Shown one piece after another: positions 27,658 through 36,523 of a stretch of DNA of 64,000 bases. The first letter of the stretch is position 1; the number at the start of each line of letters is the position of its first letter. Source of the stretch: an uncultured Myxococcales bacterium (GTDB lineage: Bacteria; Myxococcota_A; UBA9042). Under the pieces are notes generated by a model that saw nothing but the letters and a program-made list of their open reading frames with translations, was not told the DNA's origin and ran no database searches. Made by a program: the position numbers and the translations under genes. Where the stretch lies: NCBI GenBank assembly GCA_903840165.1, contig CAIMEY010000119.1:1-64000 (forward strand), read 5' to 3'.

Positions 27658-30411
27658 CTAGTTCGCCAGTGGATTGCGGCCGGCGCGAAACAGCGCGACA
27701 CAGGCCTGCACAACCGCCGGGTCGTATCGCACGCCAGCGCCCTGCTCGATTTCGGCTAACGCGGCGTCCGCGCCTAGGCTGGGTCGGTACGGGCGATGGG
27801 AAGAAATCGCTTCCACCACGTCGGCAACGGCAAGTATGCGTGCCTCAAGCAGGATCTGGTCGCCCTGCAGGTGGGCCGGGTAGCCGCTGCCGTCCAGACG
27901 TTCGTGGTGTTGCAGAGCCGCCTGGGCCACAGGCCAGGGAAAATCCAGGTCTTTTAGGATGGCAAACCCTTGTTCTGAATGGCATTTGATGAGCGCGAAC
28001 TCCTCGGCTGTCAGCCGCCCTGGCTTGGACAGGATTTCGGTCGGCAGGCCAATCTTGCCGACGTCATGGAGAAAGCCCATAATTCTAAGGCCATTGACTT
28101 CGTGAGTCGTCATGCCCATCTCGCGTCCAATCGCCGCTGCCAGGTCCCCCACGCGACGTTCGTGCCCATGGGTGTACGGATCCCGCAATTCGGACATTGT
28201 TTGAACGACTTGAATCGCGCTGTTCATCGCTCGCTCGAGGTCCTCGGCATGCCTGCGCGCTTGGTCCTGGGCCATGTGCTGGTCGGTGATGTCGCGGAAC
28301 ATCGCCAGTCGCGCTGGATGACCAAGAAAATTCAGGGCATGGGACGTCACAGCCGTGATGACCTCGCTGCCGTCCTTGCGGCGTAGTCGGCGCTGCAGCT
28401 GATGAACCCCTGTCGGTTCAAGGATTTGCATGTCATGGCGCAGGGCCTCAGCGTCGGCCTCCGTGGCCAGATCACTAGCCAACATATCCAATAATTCTGC
28501 GCGGGTAAACCCATAAATCGCCACTAGTGCTTCATTAACGCTAAGAATTTGTAACGATTCTACGTCGAATACCAGCATCGGCATTGGATTCTCTTCGTAC
28601 ATGCGCCGATGCCGAATTTCGCTTTCGCTCAAGGCTTCTAGGGCCCGGCGCCGGTTGAGCGCCGCCGCTGCTCCGTTGACAAGCAGGCTGAGCTGACGCA
28701 TGTCAGACTCGTCGTAATCACTGACTTTATTGCCAACCCCGAGCACGAGCCGCACCTGAGCGTCGGCTGTTGAGGCCACGCACATGTGTCGGCTCAAGGC
28801 GACGTGGCCGGTGGGTAGACCATACGTATTGCGGATTGCATTGTAATCATTGTGGATAACCGGCTTGCCGCTGCGGACACTGTCGGCCCAGATGCCGGCC
28901 TGAGCCAGCGGATAATGCCCCTCCACCACCGCCGTGCACTGCGCCGCTGTGTGCTGAGACCATTGGCCTAGTTGCACCGCCGTGCCGTCGCTTTGGACGA
29001 AATGCACGTAGCCAAGCTGACTTGACGTGAGCCGTTCGGCCTGATCCACCAACCATTGCAGGAAGTCCTCTTCGCGCAGAGACTCGAGCTTGCCGGGCAG
29101 TTCAAAAAGAACGTCGAGTCGGTCGCGCTCTATCTTGAGTTGTCCTTGTGTTTCAAGTCGTTCAGTCTCATGGCGACTGAACACCATGGCAAAGGCCAGG
29201 TCCTGGGCAATCTCATCGAGAAGCCGAAGTTCTCCAGTATTCAGCGCAGTTGGCCGAATCGAAATCAGCGTCGCCACGCCCTGCACCGCGCCATGAACCA
29301 CCAGGGGCAGTGCGACGAGTTGCGCCACATTCGGCCCCTCGCCTGCAGAGGGCACCGTTCGGCGCGAGTTTTCGATTAACGGGATTTCATTGGCTATTTG
29401 CGCCTTTCCAGTGGCGAAAGCTTGACTGACCGGGCCTTGTCCGGCCTGGGCCATCTGCGGCAGAAGCGTCCGCATCTGTGTACAATCGTTAATGTCTTGG
29501 GAAAGGCACGCCGCCACCTCGAAGGGCTCCGGACCATCGCTACGCAAAACGATGGCTGCAAAGGCAAACTTGCCACGTTTCACTGCAATTTGGCATACTT
29601 GACTGTACAGGCCGCTGATGCTGTGGGAACGGACAATGGCCTGATTGGCCTCGCTCAGCACTTCGTACAGACGACTGATGGCGGCCATGTCCTGCTCGAC
29701 CGCCCAGCGCTCAGAGCGGTCACGCAGTGTACACGTGATCGAGGCAACATCTGGATCATCCAGTAGATTCACGACGCGAAGGTCCATCCACAGCGCCTCG
29801 CCGTCGCTGCGCATCATGCGAAACTCGCAGGCTGCCGTCGTACCGAGCAGCGGTGTCACGCTGGCCAAGACGGCGGCAACCTCCTGCCGGTCATTGCGAT
29901 GCACCAAACTCGTCAGCGGCAAACCCAGCAATTCGCCAGGCTTGGCCGCCAAGACCCGGGCGGCGGCGTCGGTCGTGTAGCGCACGCGCCCTTCGGCATC
30001 AAGCAGGACAATCACGTCCCAGCTCTGCTCAATCAACTTGCGGAATCGACGGTTACGCGATACAAGCGTTGCCGCCAGGCCCTCGCGCGCCTCACTTTCC
30101 CGTTGCCGCTGCCGATGCCAGAGCCAGCCCAAGCCTAACGCTGCCCCGACCGACTCACTGGCGACTAGCCCCATGGTGAGCCAATCTCGCAGGGAGAAGT
30201 GCGCGAATGTACGGGTTTCTATCCAGACCGAAACGCCCAGGCAGAGCGCAGTCGTCGCAACAAGCGCGACCGAGTGCATTCGGCCTTGTCGCTCTGAGTC
30301 TGCAAGCGACTCCGCGACAATCGACGTCCGAGCCACCACAGGCGTCCTAGCCGCCGCTGGGGTCTGTTCAAGCACTGGGGTCCGTGCGACCATGAAGGAC
30401 CGCCACAGCAT
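27658..30411 (-). CDS. PAS/GAF sensor with HD-GYP phosphodiesterase domain
   Basis: A 917-aa signalling protein. Two hydrophobic segments near residues 48-100 anchor it. They are followed by a PAS domain (~118-235), GAF-like regions (~245-400 and ~420-580), a second PAS (~590-705) and an HD-GYP domain (~730-905). The HD-GYP signature is intact: HDVGKIG (~780) and HHERLDGSGYP (~832). It therefore probably hydrolyses cyclic di-GMP in response to a sensed signal. ATG 30411 is the longest start, and ATG 30393 is also possible; neither has a strong ribosome site. It converges with the PNGase F-like gene. Confidence 0.88.
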   Translation of the reverse strand: MLWRSFMVARTPVLEQTPAAARTPVVARTSIVAESLADSERQGRMHSVALVATTALCLGVSVWIETRTFAHFSLRDWLTMGLVASESVGAALGLGWLWHRQRQRESEAREGLAATLVSRNRRFRKLIEQSWDVIVLLDAEGRVRYTTDAAARVLAAKPGELLGLPLTSLVHRNDRQEVAAVLASVTPLLGTTAACEFRMMRSDGEALWMDLRVVNLLDDPDVASITCTLRDRSERWAVEQDMAAISRLYEVLSEANQAIVRSHSISGLYSQVCQIAVKRGKFAFAAIVLRSDGPEPFEVAACLSQDINDCTQMRTLLPQMAQAGQGPVSQAFATGKAQIANEIPLIENSRRTVPSAGEGPNVAQLVALPLVVHGAVQGVATLISIRPTALNTGELRLLDEIAQDLAFAMVFSRHETERLETQGQLKIERDRLDVLFELPGKLESLREEDFLQWLVDQAERLTSSQLGYVHFVQSDGTAVQLGQWSQHTAAQCTAVVEGHYPLAQAGIWADSVRSGKPVIHNDYNAIRNTYGLPTGHVALSRHMCVASTADAQVRLVLGVGNKVSDYDESDMRQLSLLVNGAAAALNRRRALEALSESEIRHRRMYEENPMPMLVFDVESLQILSVNEALVAIYGFTRAELLDMLASDLATEADAEALRHDMQILEPTGVHQLQRRLRRKDGSEVITAVTSHALNFLGHPARLAMFRDITDQHMAQDQARRHAEDLERAMNSAIQVVQTMSELRDPYTHGHERRVGDLAAAIGREMGMTTHEVNGLRIMGFLHDVGKIGLPTEILSKPGRLTAEEFALIKCHSEQGFAILKDLDFPWPVAQAALQHHERLDGSGYPAHLQGDQILLEARILAVADVVEAISSHRPYRPSLGADAALAEIEQGAGVRYDPAVVQACVALFRAGRNPLAN

Positions 30412-30579
30412 CTGCGCAGGCCCACGCGCCGGGCCCCCTGAAGACTCGACGCCAGCCCACCCCTGTGCGGCACAGTTCCCCCCCGGCGTGCCACCCCGCC
30501 AGAATAGGACGCACTAGGCGGCTGTCAAGGGTGGTGGCAGAGGCTAGGCAAGCTTGGCTGTAGAGGTGCCGGATTTTGC

Positions 30580-30624
30580 GGCAAAATTGCTTTGGTGTCC
30601 AACATGACAATGCCTTGAAAAGCA
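30580..30624 (+). repeat. Dispersed intergenic element, copy 12
   Basis: The plus strand reads TTGGTGTCCAACATGACAA, four bases, TTGAAAA. The GGG block is changed to ATG, but spacing is kept. Confidence 0.65.
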
Positions 30625-30724
30625 AGCGGAAAGGACCGCCCAACACCGCCATTTCCTCGTATCACGCCGCACGCGTCTGGGGGCGATAGCGGGCAAGTCA
30701 GGCTGGCCCGCGACGGCCTTGTCC

Positions 30725-30766
30725 AGAGCTTGGATCCCAAAGGGACAAATCTATGAAATAGAAGCG
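30725..30766 (+). repeat. Dispersed intergenic element, copy 13
   Basis: The plus strand reads TTGGATCCCAAAGGGACAA, four bases, ATGAAAT. It lies ~27 bp beyond the porin stop codon. Confidence 0.75.
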
Positions 30767-30792
30767 AATTGACGCGTCAAAGGCGGCGAAAT

Positions 30793-32013
30793 TCAGAAGC
30801 TAGCCCCGACGCACACCGTGGCGGAGGCGCCGTTGCGAATCGAGCGCCCGGCGGCATCGGCGATGGCGTGGTCGATGAGGTCTTCGCGTCCTTCCAACCG
30901 CACGAAACCTTTGCCAACGCGCAGGTCGCCGCCCACGGCGTAGGACATGGCGTGCAGGCGTGCTTGGGCGCGCAATCCCCATAGATTAGCGATGTTGCTA
31001 TCCAAGACTAGGCGAACGCCGGACTCGTCGTAGATGCCTTCGCCTCGTGCAAATACGCCAAACCACTCGCCAATGCCATAACGGGCGATGGCGCCAGCGG
31101 CTGCCCAGTGCGCTGTTTGGGCTGGTGTCGCCGAACCCAAGACGCCGGCAGCGAAATCTTCTTGCCCAAGGTGCCCTTCTCCCTGCACGGTCAGGTCGCC
31201 CCAGGCCCATTGTCCCATGACGGCCAACCGAAGCCGTTGGCGGTCTTCTGCGCCGGCGAGGGCGAAGGTGCCGCGGCTGTCCTGTTCCGCACCCCGATAC
31301 GCTTGCAAACTAATGTACTTATCGGTCGCACCCCCTGGCGCAAAGGCGACGCCCAGGCCTACGGTCTTGGCACGGTTGTTGTCGACGATGCGATCTTCAC
31401 CATTAAAAACCCATACATCCGTGCTCCAGTCCTTGCTCCATTCGTGGTGCCAGTTGCCGCCGATTTGGCCGTATGGGTCGATGTAAGTGAACAGGATGCC
31501 GCGCGAGGCCGTGATGTCCTGACTGCCGTCGAGGAACTCCATGCCCAGATAAGTGCTCATTCGGCCAAAGGATAGTTTGTCCTTATCGCCGCTCCAGCTG
31601 ACCTGCGCTTCGGAAATGGCGACGGCGCCAGCTTCGCCGTTGGTTTGGTTGAGGATTCGTGCTGCCTGGCCGCCGATGATCGTCGTCTTGATCGACCAGC
31701 CCTTGGCTAGGTCGACGTCCATGCCCAACGTAACTCCATCTAAACTCAAGGCATCCTCACCGGCGTCGGTGGCGCGTAGCAGCAGGCTGTTGTCAGTCAT
31801 GCGCCGTTGCTGCGTGGTCCCAGACGCCCAGACCGAACCACGCCATTTGACCGTCAGACCCGCATCGGTGGTCGACGTTTCAGTAGCACCGGCAGCTAGT
31901 TGCGTCGTTGGCAGCCCACGCTCGGTGATCGTTGGCTCCTCCTCGCCATAGGCAAGCGCGCCCGGCGTCAGGCCAATCACCAGCACGCCAGCAGCCATGT
32001 ACCGATTTCGCAT
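30793..32013 (-). CDS. Outer-membrane beta-barrel porin (porin-2/OmpL-like)
   Basis: 406 aa. ATG 32013 follows AGGAGAGGAC and gives a signal peptide ending GALA. The mature protein has alternating hydrophobic/aromatic strands throughout and ends in Phe (CVGASF), the usual outer-membrane insertion signal. The segment with FLDGSQDITASRGI and GQIGGNWHHEWSKDWSTD resembles the putative porin-2 (OmpL-like) family. Its substrate is unknown. It lies downstream of the RuBisCO-like/transketolase operon (109 bp gap) on the same strand and might serve uptake for that pathway; that is speculative. Confidence 0.7.
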   Translation of the reverse strand: MRNRYMAAGVLVIGLTPGALAYGEEEPTITERGLPTTQLAAGATETSTTDAGLTVKWRGSVWASGTTQQRRMTDNSLLLRATDAGEDALSLDGVTLGMDVDLAKGWSIKTTIIGGQAARILNQTNGEAGAVAISEAQVSWSGDKDKLSFGRMSTYLGMEFLDGSQDITASRGILFTYIDPYGQIGGNWHHEWSKDWSTDVWVFNGEDRIVDNNRAKTVGLGVAFAPGGATDKYISLQAYRGAEQDSRGTFALAGAEDRQRLRLAVMGQWAWGDLTVQGEGHLGQEDFAAGVLGSATPAQTAHWAAAGAIARYGIGEWFGVFARGEGIYDESGVRLVLDSNIANLWGLRAQARLHAMSYAVGGDLRVGKGFVRLEGREDLIDHAIADAAGRSIRNGASATVCVGASF

Positions 32014-32122
32014 GTCCTCTCCTTGCTTGCGGCATTGCCGCCTGCCGCGCTTGAGGCTGCTAGCAGACCCGAACGGGAACGTCAACATCGTCAACCCGCT
32101 GGATAGTAAGCGATTTCCTGCC

Positions 32123-33268
32123 CTACTCTACCAACGCGCGGAAATGTCGGCCATTGGCCACCAAGTCGCCACCATTGCGGTGCAAGTCGCCACCGACCAG
32201 GAGCACCACATCGTTTCCGTAAAACGCCCGCATTTCTGCAGACCTATTGACGCTCATGCCGCCAGCTGGTGCGGGCAAGATGGGGGCCAAGTGGTGAAAA
32301 CGCGCGGCGCAGTGCTCGGCAATTTCAGAACAGTCACGGGCGCTAAAGGCAAAACGACCACCGACGTGCGGAAAGATGCTGACGTCCGCGCCCGCCAGCC
32401 GTGCCAGTTGGCCAAAGACGACACCATGGGCAAGGCCATGACTTCGTTCAGCAACAAAGGCGCCGGTCAGGGCCGGATGGGCGAAAATGGGCAGCCCGAG
32501 CGTGTCATCTTCGGCCAAGGCCCGCATCGTGTCCCAGCCGACCAGGCCAGGCGCGACCAACAGGGCTCCGGCGCCACATTGCTTGGCAAAATGAGCCCTT
32601 TGCAGCACCTGATCGAAGCGCGCTGCGACATTTGGCGCATAAAGACAGACTTCCCCTGTCTTTGCGCAGGCTTGTTGCACAGCCTCGGCACAGCGGGCCA
32701 CACGTTCGGCGTAGTGGCCAAAAGATTGGTCCGCCAACCCATGATCATCTTTGATGATATCCATGCCGCCCAGGGCCAACTGCCCCGCCATCGCCGCGAG
32801 ATCGATGCCGCCCAAGCCCATAGGCTTGATCGCCGTCGCCAGAACCGGCCGCTGCGGCACACGCAAAAGCTGCCGAAGTCCGGCCACACCAAAGCGAGGC
32901 CCTACGTAAGGTTTGACAATTTGTGGCGAAAGGTCGAGGTGCTGCACGCGAACGCCCGGTTTGAGGCTGAAGTTGCCGTAGATGACGTTGAGCAGTTGCG
33001 TCAGCTCTTGTCCAGCTGTTTCAACGGCATAGCTGAGAACGGCCGCCCACGTCGGCTCCGGTTCATCGGCCACAGGCTGCAGCGACTCAATGCGGCCAAA
33101 GACGTGGTCGCGAATCCACGGTTGATGGATGAGATCTTCAGGAAATTCAACAGTTTGCTCGATGCATAGCTCGTGCGCCACGCTGCGCGCCTGCACGTTG
33201 CTCCCGCGCAGGTGATAGGTGACGCGGAACCGCTCGCCCGAAAAGTCTTTACTATCCGAATGGTTCAT
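32123..33268 (-). CDS. RuBisCO-like protein (form IV type)
   Basis: 381 aa, of the RuBisCO large-chain superfamily. By hand alignment to spinach RuBisCO, Lys175 is kept (K148 in AIKPMGLGG), Lys177 becomes Met150, and Lys201/Asp203 are kept (K173, D175 in IIKDDH). Glu204 becomes His176, His294 is kept (H264), Lys334 becomes Arg305 and Ser379 becomes Ala335. Carboxylase activity is therefore unlikely; an enolase, isomerase or decarboxylase-type reaction on a sugar phosphate or acid is more probable. The start ATG overlaps the stop of the transketolase subunit (ATGA), with GGAGG upstream. The subgroup cannot be assigned by eye. Confidence 0.85.
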   Translation of the reverse strand: MNHSDSKDFSGERFRVTYHLRGSNVQARSVAHELCIEQTVEFPEDLIHQPWIRDHVFGRIESLQPVADEPEPTWAAVLSYAVETAGQELTQLLNVIYGNFSLKPGVRVQHLDLSPQIVKPYVGPRFGVAGLRQLLRVPQRPVLATAIKPMGLGGIDLAAMAGQLALGGMDIIKDDHGLADQSFGHYAERVARCAEAVQQACAKTGEVCLYAPNVAARFDQVLQRAHFAKQCGAGALLVAPGLVGWDTMRALAEDDTLGLPIFAHPALTGAFVAERSHGLAHGVVFGQLARLAGADVSIFPHVGGRFAFSARDCSEIAEHCAARFHHLAPILPAPAGGMSVNRSAEMRAFYGNDVVLLVGGDLHRNGGDLVANGRHFRALVE

Positions 33269-34302
33269 AGGGCCTCCGCCTTGGTCGCACTGTGCACCGC
33301 TTCTAGGCGAACGGCAGCCAAGTCCTCGCGGGCAATGGGCAAATCGCGGCCGGTCAACTGGGCCACGGCTTTGACCAGCGCAAAGGCATCAAGGCCATAT
33401 TTCTCCATCAAATACGCCTTACTAGCGCCATGTGCGTACGTGTCACGCAGGCCGAGGCGAATCAGCGGCTTGCCCGCGCCCATCTCCGCCATGACCTCGG
33501 CGACCGCGGAACCAAGGCCGCCAATAATGCCGTGATTTTCTAAGGTAATCACGCCAATTTGGGCGTGCGCAATCGCCGCAGCGACCTGCGGATCGGCAAA
33601 TGGCTTGAGGGTCGAAATGTGCAAATGCGTAATTGATATACCGTGTTGTTCTAGCAAAGGTAAGGCGCGAAGTGCCTCTTCGGTGCAAATTCCCGATGTC
33701 AGAACCGTAATTTGTCGTCCCTGCCGGAGCACTCGCGCACGCCCGAGGACCATCGGCTCGCTGGGGTCGAACAGGCGGATGACCTCGCCGCGCAGCATCC
33801 GCACATAGACCGGGCCTGGAATCGGATGGCAAACATCAAGAATTTGTTCGACTTCCGTGGCATCGCCGCATTCGAGCACAGTCATGTTCGGGATGGCCCG
33901 CATCAGCGCCACGTCGTCCGTCGCCTGGTGGGTCACGCCGCCCGGGGTCGTGATGCCGGGCAAAAAGCCCAAAAGCCGCACCGGTAAGCAGGGATAGCCA
34001 ACGCTCATCGCCACCTGATCAAAGGGCCGCCGCGTCAGAAAAACGCCGAACGTATGAAGATAAGGGATGAATCCTTCGCGCGCCAAACCTGCCGCAAAAC
34101 CGATGAGGTTCTGTTCGGCGACGCCTAGGGAAACGAAGCGCTGCGGATACGCTTGGCGAAAGCCGTCAGCTTCGCACGAAGCGGTCAGATCTGCTGAAAG
34201 CACGAGTACTTCTGGCTTATCGGCCGCCCAAGCGACTAGGCGTTTGGCATGGGGCCGGGCGACGACTTGGCCAACCGTGGCCGTGGCGAGGTCAGCGCTC
34301 AT
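33265..34302 (-). CDS. Transketolase-like protein, C-terminal subunit
   Basis: 345 aa, corresponding to the pyrimidine-binding and C-terminal domains of a split transketolase. Blocks such as ADLTASCEADGF, SLGVAEQNLIGFAAGLA (with the conserved Glu) and GGVTHQATDDVALMR are typical. ATG 34302 overlaps the upstream stop as ATGA and follows GGGAGG with good spacing, so it is translationally coupled to the N-terminal subunit. The two chains would form one active site that transfers a two-carbon unit between sugar phosphates. The downstream RuBisCO-like gene is coupled in the same way. Confidence 0.88.
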   Translation of the reverse strand: MSADLATATVGQVVARPHAKRLVAWAADKPEVLVLSADLTASCEADGFRQAYPQRFVSLGVAEQNLIGFAAGLAREGFIPYLHTFGVFLTRRPFDQVAMSVGYPCLPVRLLGFLPGITTPGGVTHQATDDVALMRAIPNMTVLECGDATEVEQILDVCHPIPGPVYVRMLRGEVIRLFDPSEPMVLGRARVLRQGRQITVLTSGICTEEALRALPLLEQHGISITHLHISTLKPFADPQVAAAIAHAQIGVITLENHGIIGGLGSAVAEVMAEMGAGKPLIRLGLRDTYAHGASKAYLMEKYGLDAFALVKAVAQLTGRDLPIAREDLAAVRLEAVHSATKAEAL

Positions 34303-35273
34303 TGGGCCTCCCATTGGCTCAGAACTTGCTGATATTGCGCTTCTTCAGTGGCGTTCTGCAAGCGCACATAGTGCAACTTGGGGGCGCGTTGGCGCAGCAA
34401 TTCGATGCCGTGGCACGGATCGGTGCGACAGACGACGGCCAAAGGTCGGCCATCGAACGGCAATTGTGCTGCGTCAATCAATGCTTGCGGGTCATGCCCG
34501 TCGATCTCGACCACGCGGGCGCCAAAGGCCTGAAGGCGTGCGCCCAAGGGTTCGATGCCCATGACGCCGGTCATCGGGCCGTCGCATTGAAAGCCGTTGG
34601 CATCGATGACCACGGCAACATGATCCAGTTGGTGAAAGGCAAGTGCCTGAAATGCCTCCCATATCTGACCTTCCTGGCACTCGCCGTCGGAGAGAAACAC
34701 CCACGTCCGGCCGCTGTGCCCCTTCATCCGCCGCGCCAGGGCGACACCGCCCGCTTGGGACAGGCATTGGGCCAGCGATCCCGCCATGGTTTCCATGCCT
34801 GGCGAGTGTTCGGCACCGATGAGCTCGACGGTAGAACCGTCCTGGTTGAACGTGTCGAGCGCGTCCGGGCCAAGGCGTCCCACCTCAATCAGCGCTGCGT
34901 ACAGCACCAGGGCGTAATGCACCGGTGAGAAGAAAAACCTATCTAAATCAGGCGCATGTGCACCGTTGTAGCGTGAGCCGGAGCGCGTCGGTCTGTCGGC
35001 ATTGGGCACGCCGGCGAACGGTTCCGGCTGGGCAGGCCCTTCACTGGGACCAAGGCGCAGAACGGCCGTGTACAGCGTCGCCAAGATCTCAGCGGACGAG
35101 CAGGCTTGGGACAGATAGCCGCCCTGATTGGCGATGACATGGGCCAGGACGCGGCGGCGGATGGCGTCGGCTACGCGTCGGGCATCGGCAACCGCTTGAT
35201 TGTCAACGGGTTGAACGGCGACGGTACGCAGCTCGCGCGCTGGCGTGCCCATTGGCGAAAGGGGAACCGGCAT
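34299..35273 (-). CDS. Transketolase-like protein, N-terminal (ThDP-binding) subunit
   Basis: 324 aa, the thiamine-diphosphate-binding half. The motif LSDGECQEGQIWEAFQAL ending at a downstream Asn (VVIDANGFQ) is the ThDP/Mg site; SPGMETMAGSLAQ and KGHSGRTW are also family-like. ATG 35273 is chosen for length; the frame extends upstream without family similarity, and no strong ribosome site precedes any candidate. It is the first gene of a three-gene leftward operon. Split transketolases occur widely in bacteria and often serve specialised sugar pathways. Confidence 0.85.
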   Translation of the reverse strand: MPVPLSPMGTPARELRTVAVQPVDNQAVADARRVADAIRRRVLAHVIANQGGYLSQACSSAEILATLYTAVLRLGPSEGPAQPEPFAGVPNADRPTRSGSRYNGAHAPDLDRFFFSPVHYALVLYAALIEVGRLGPDALDTFNQDGSTVELIGAEHSPGMETMAGSLAQCLSQAGGVALARRMKGHSGRTWVFLSDGECQEGQIWEAFQALAFHQLDHVAVVIDANGFQCDGPMTGVMGIEPLGARLQAFGARVVEIDGHDPQALIDAAQLPFDGRPLAVVCRTDPCHGIELLRQRAPKLHYVRLQNATEEAQYQQVLSQWEAQ

Positions 35274-35714
35274 GACCACGGTCCACGGCAGCCTCGGGCC
35301 CACCAACCGTTGGCAATGCCTCAGATTTCTGCTGCCCTTGCACCCGGGAACGGACGATCCGCGCCTGCGCTGGAGGCCGTGGCGAGCATAGGTCGGCAGC
35401 CCGGTGAGCGTCAAGCGAAACTGCCGCCATCGATTCGCCCAATTGCGCCCGTTCTGCGGCGATTTGCCGTCTTGGGCCAACCTGAATTGCTGCCCTAAGA
35501 TGTGCTGCTGCTGGGACGGCGGCGGCGGCGCAAAAAGGCGAAAGGCACCAGGCCGCACCGAAACACAGCGCTGCGTCGCTTTGGGGCTACGCGGCGATAT
35601 GCCGATCAGGGGCCTGATGCCTAGAGTGCCTTAGTGGCCGGGTCTAATACAGCGAAACCTAAACTCTTTCCGGCCGGCCGCAAAGATACTAGGGAACGGC
35701 TGCGGCCCGAGGGC
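35274..35714. other. Gap between HU and transketolase operon
   Basis: 441 bp without a supported gene. It contains a candidate operon promoter at 35385-35414. A short GC palindrome GGCCCGAGGGCC overlaps the HU stop codon (35704-35715) but has no T-run. Confidence 0.45.
35385..35414 (-). promoter_or_regulatory. Candidate promoter of the transketolase/RLP operon
   Basis: On the minus strand TTGACG (35414-35409), an 18-bp spacer and TATGCT (35390-35385). Transcription would start near 35378, about 105 nt before the first gene. Confidence 0.45.
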
Positions 35715-35993
35715 CTACTTTCCGTCGACCTTCTTCTTGAGTTCCAGACCGACCTTGAAGAACGGCATGCGCTTGGCGCCAACCTTGACCGAAGCGCCCG
35801 TCTTGGGGTTGCGGCCGGTGTAAGCGGGGTACTTGCGAATGGTGAAGTTGCCGAAATTGCGCAGTTCGGTGCGCTCGCCCTTCTTGAGTGCGTCGACGAC
35901 GGAATCAAAAATGGCATTGACGAGCACGCTGGCTTTGTCTTGGGTCAGGCTTGCCTTGCGGGCGACGGCGTCGATCAGGTCAGACTTAGTCAT
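35715..35993 (-). CDS. hup: HU/IHF-family DNA-binding protein
   Basis: A 92-aa histone-like protein that bends and compacts DNA as a dimer. It begins MTKSDLIDAVARKA, and the DNA-binding arm carries RNPKTGASVKVGAKRMPFFK with the intercalating Pro region. Length is standard for HU (90-95 aa). ATG 35993 follows GAGGAAA. It has its own promoter at 36071-36099 and stands alone. Confidence 0.95.
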   Translation of the reverse strand: MTKSDLIDAVARKASLTQDKASVLVNAIFDSVVDALKKGERTELRNFGNFTIRKYPAYTGRNPKTGASVKVGAKRMPFFKVGLELKKKVDGK

Positions 35994-36523
35994 TTGAATT
36001 TCCTCAAAAAGAGATAGGGTTTCGCCAAAGAATTCATCGTCAGTGCCACGGTAGCGGCCAGACGGGCAGAGAAATACTGCGAATCGTGCGTCGTGTCAAG
36101 GGCCTGCGCGCACGCTGGGCGTTGCATGTCCGGCCCGGCGGGCCGCAACGGACCGGGAGGCAGCGACTGGCGCTGCTGCTACGGGGGAAGGAAGCCCGGA
36201 TGGGAAATCGCTTTACGGAAAAGGTACTTAGACTCCCCTAGGCGGTTGCTGTACTCAGCGCTGTGGGCCCCAGGCGATGGGCTGGGTGGGGCACAGCGAA
36301 GCGACGGCCGTGACGGCCGAGAGCATTGAAATTACGATGGAAGTTGGTCGCCCGCGAGTTCGGTTGCCCTGCCCTCACCGCACGCGCAACGGTGGGTCGA
36401 GCGCGCCCTGGCTCAGATCGACCCGCGAACTCAATGGCCGATCGGCTGCTACTGCCCGGGCCCTTGCATGCCGACGTCTATCGGAAAAGTCTACCAATTC
36501 CAAATGATTGGGCTGTGCAGTCT
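35994..36523. other. Gap upstream of HU
   Basis: 530 bp. It holds the HU promoter (36071-36099). The remainder up to the next leftward gene shows no gene, repeat copy or RNA that I can recognise. Confidence 0.45.
36071..36099 (-). promoter_or_regulatory. Sigma70-type promoter of the HU gene
   Basis: On the minus strand TTGACA (36099-36094), a 17-bp spacer and TATTTC (36076-36071). The leader would be ~70 nt. The -35 hexamer is a perfect match. Confidence 0.7.

Larger units (their letters stand above)
30412..30792. other. Intergenic gap with two repeat copies
   Basis: 381 bp between two leftward genes, with two dispersed-repeat copies in the same orientation (about 30580 and 30725). Nothing else is recognised. 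Confidence 0.5.

Noticed and set aside
31997-33169. 390-codon open frame on the plus strand
   Set aside because: It is antisense to the RuBisCO-like gene, whose active-site blocks are clear; the plus-strand translation has no recognisable domain.
35704-35715. Intrinsic terminator after HU
   Set aside because: The GGCCCGAGGGCC palindrome overlaps the stop codon and is not followed by a T-run.
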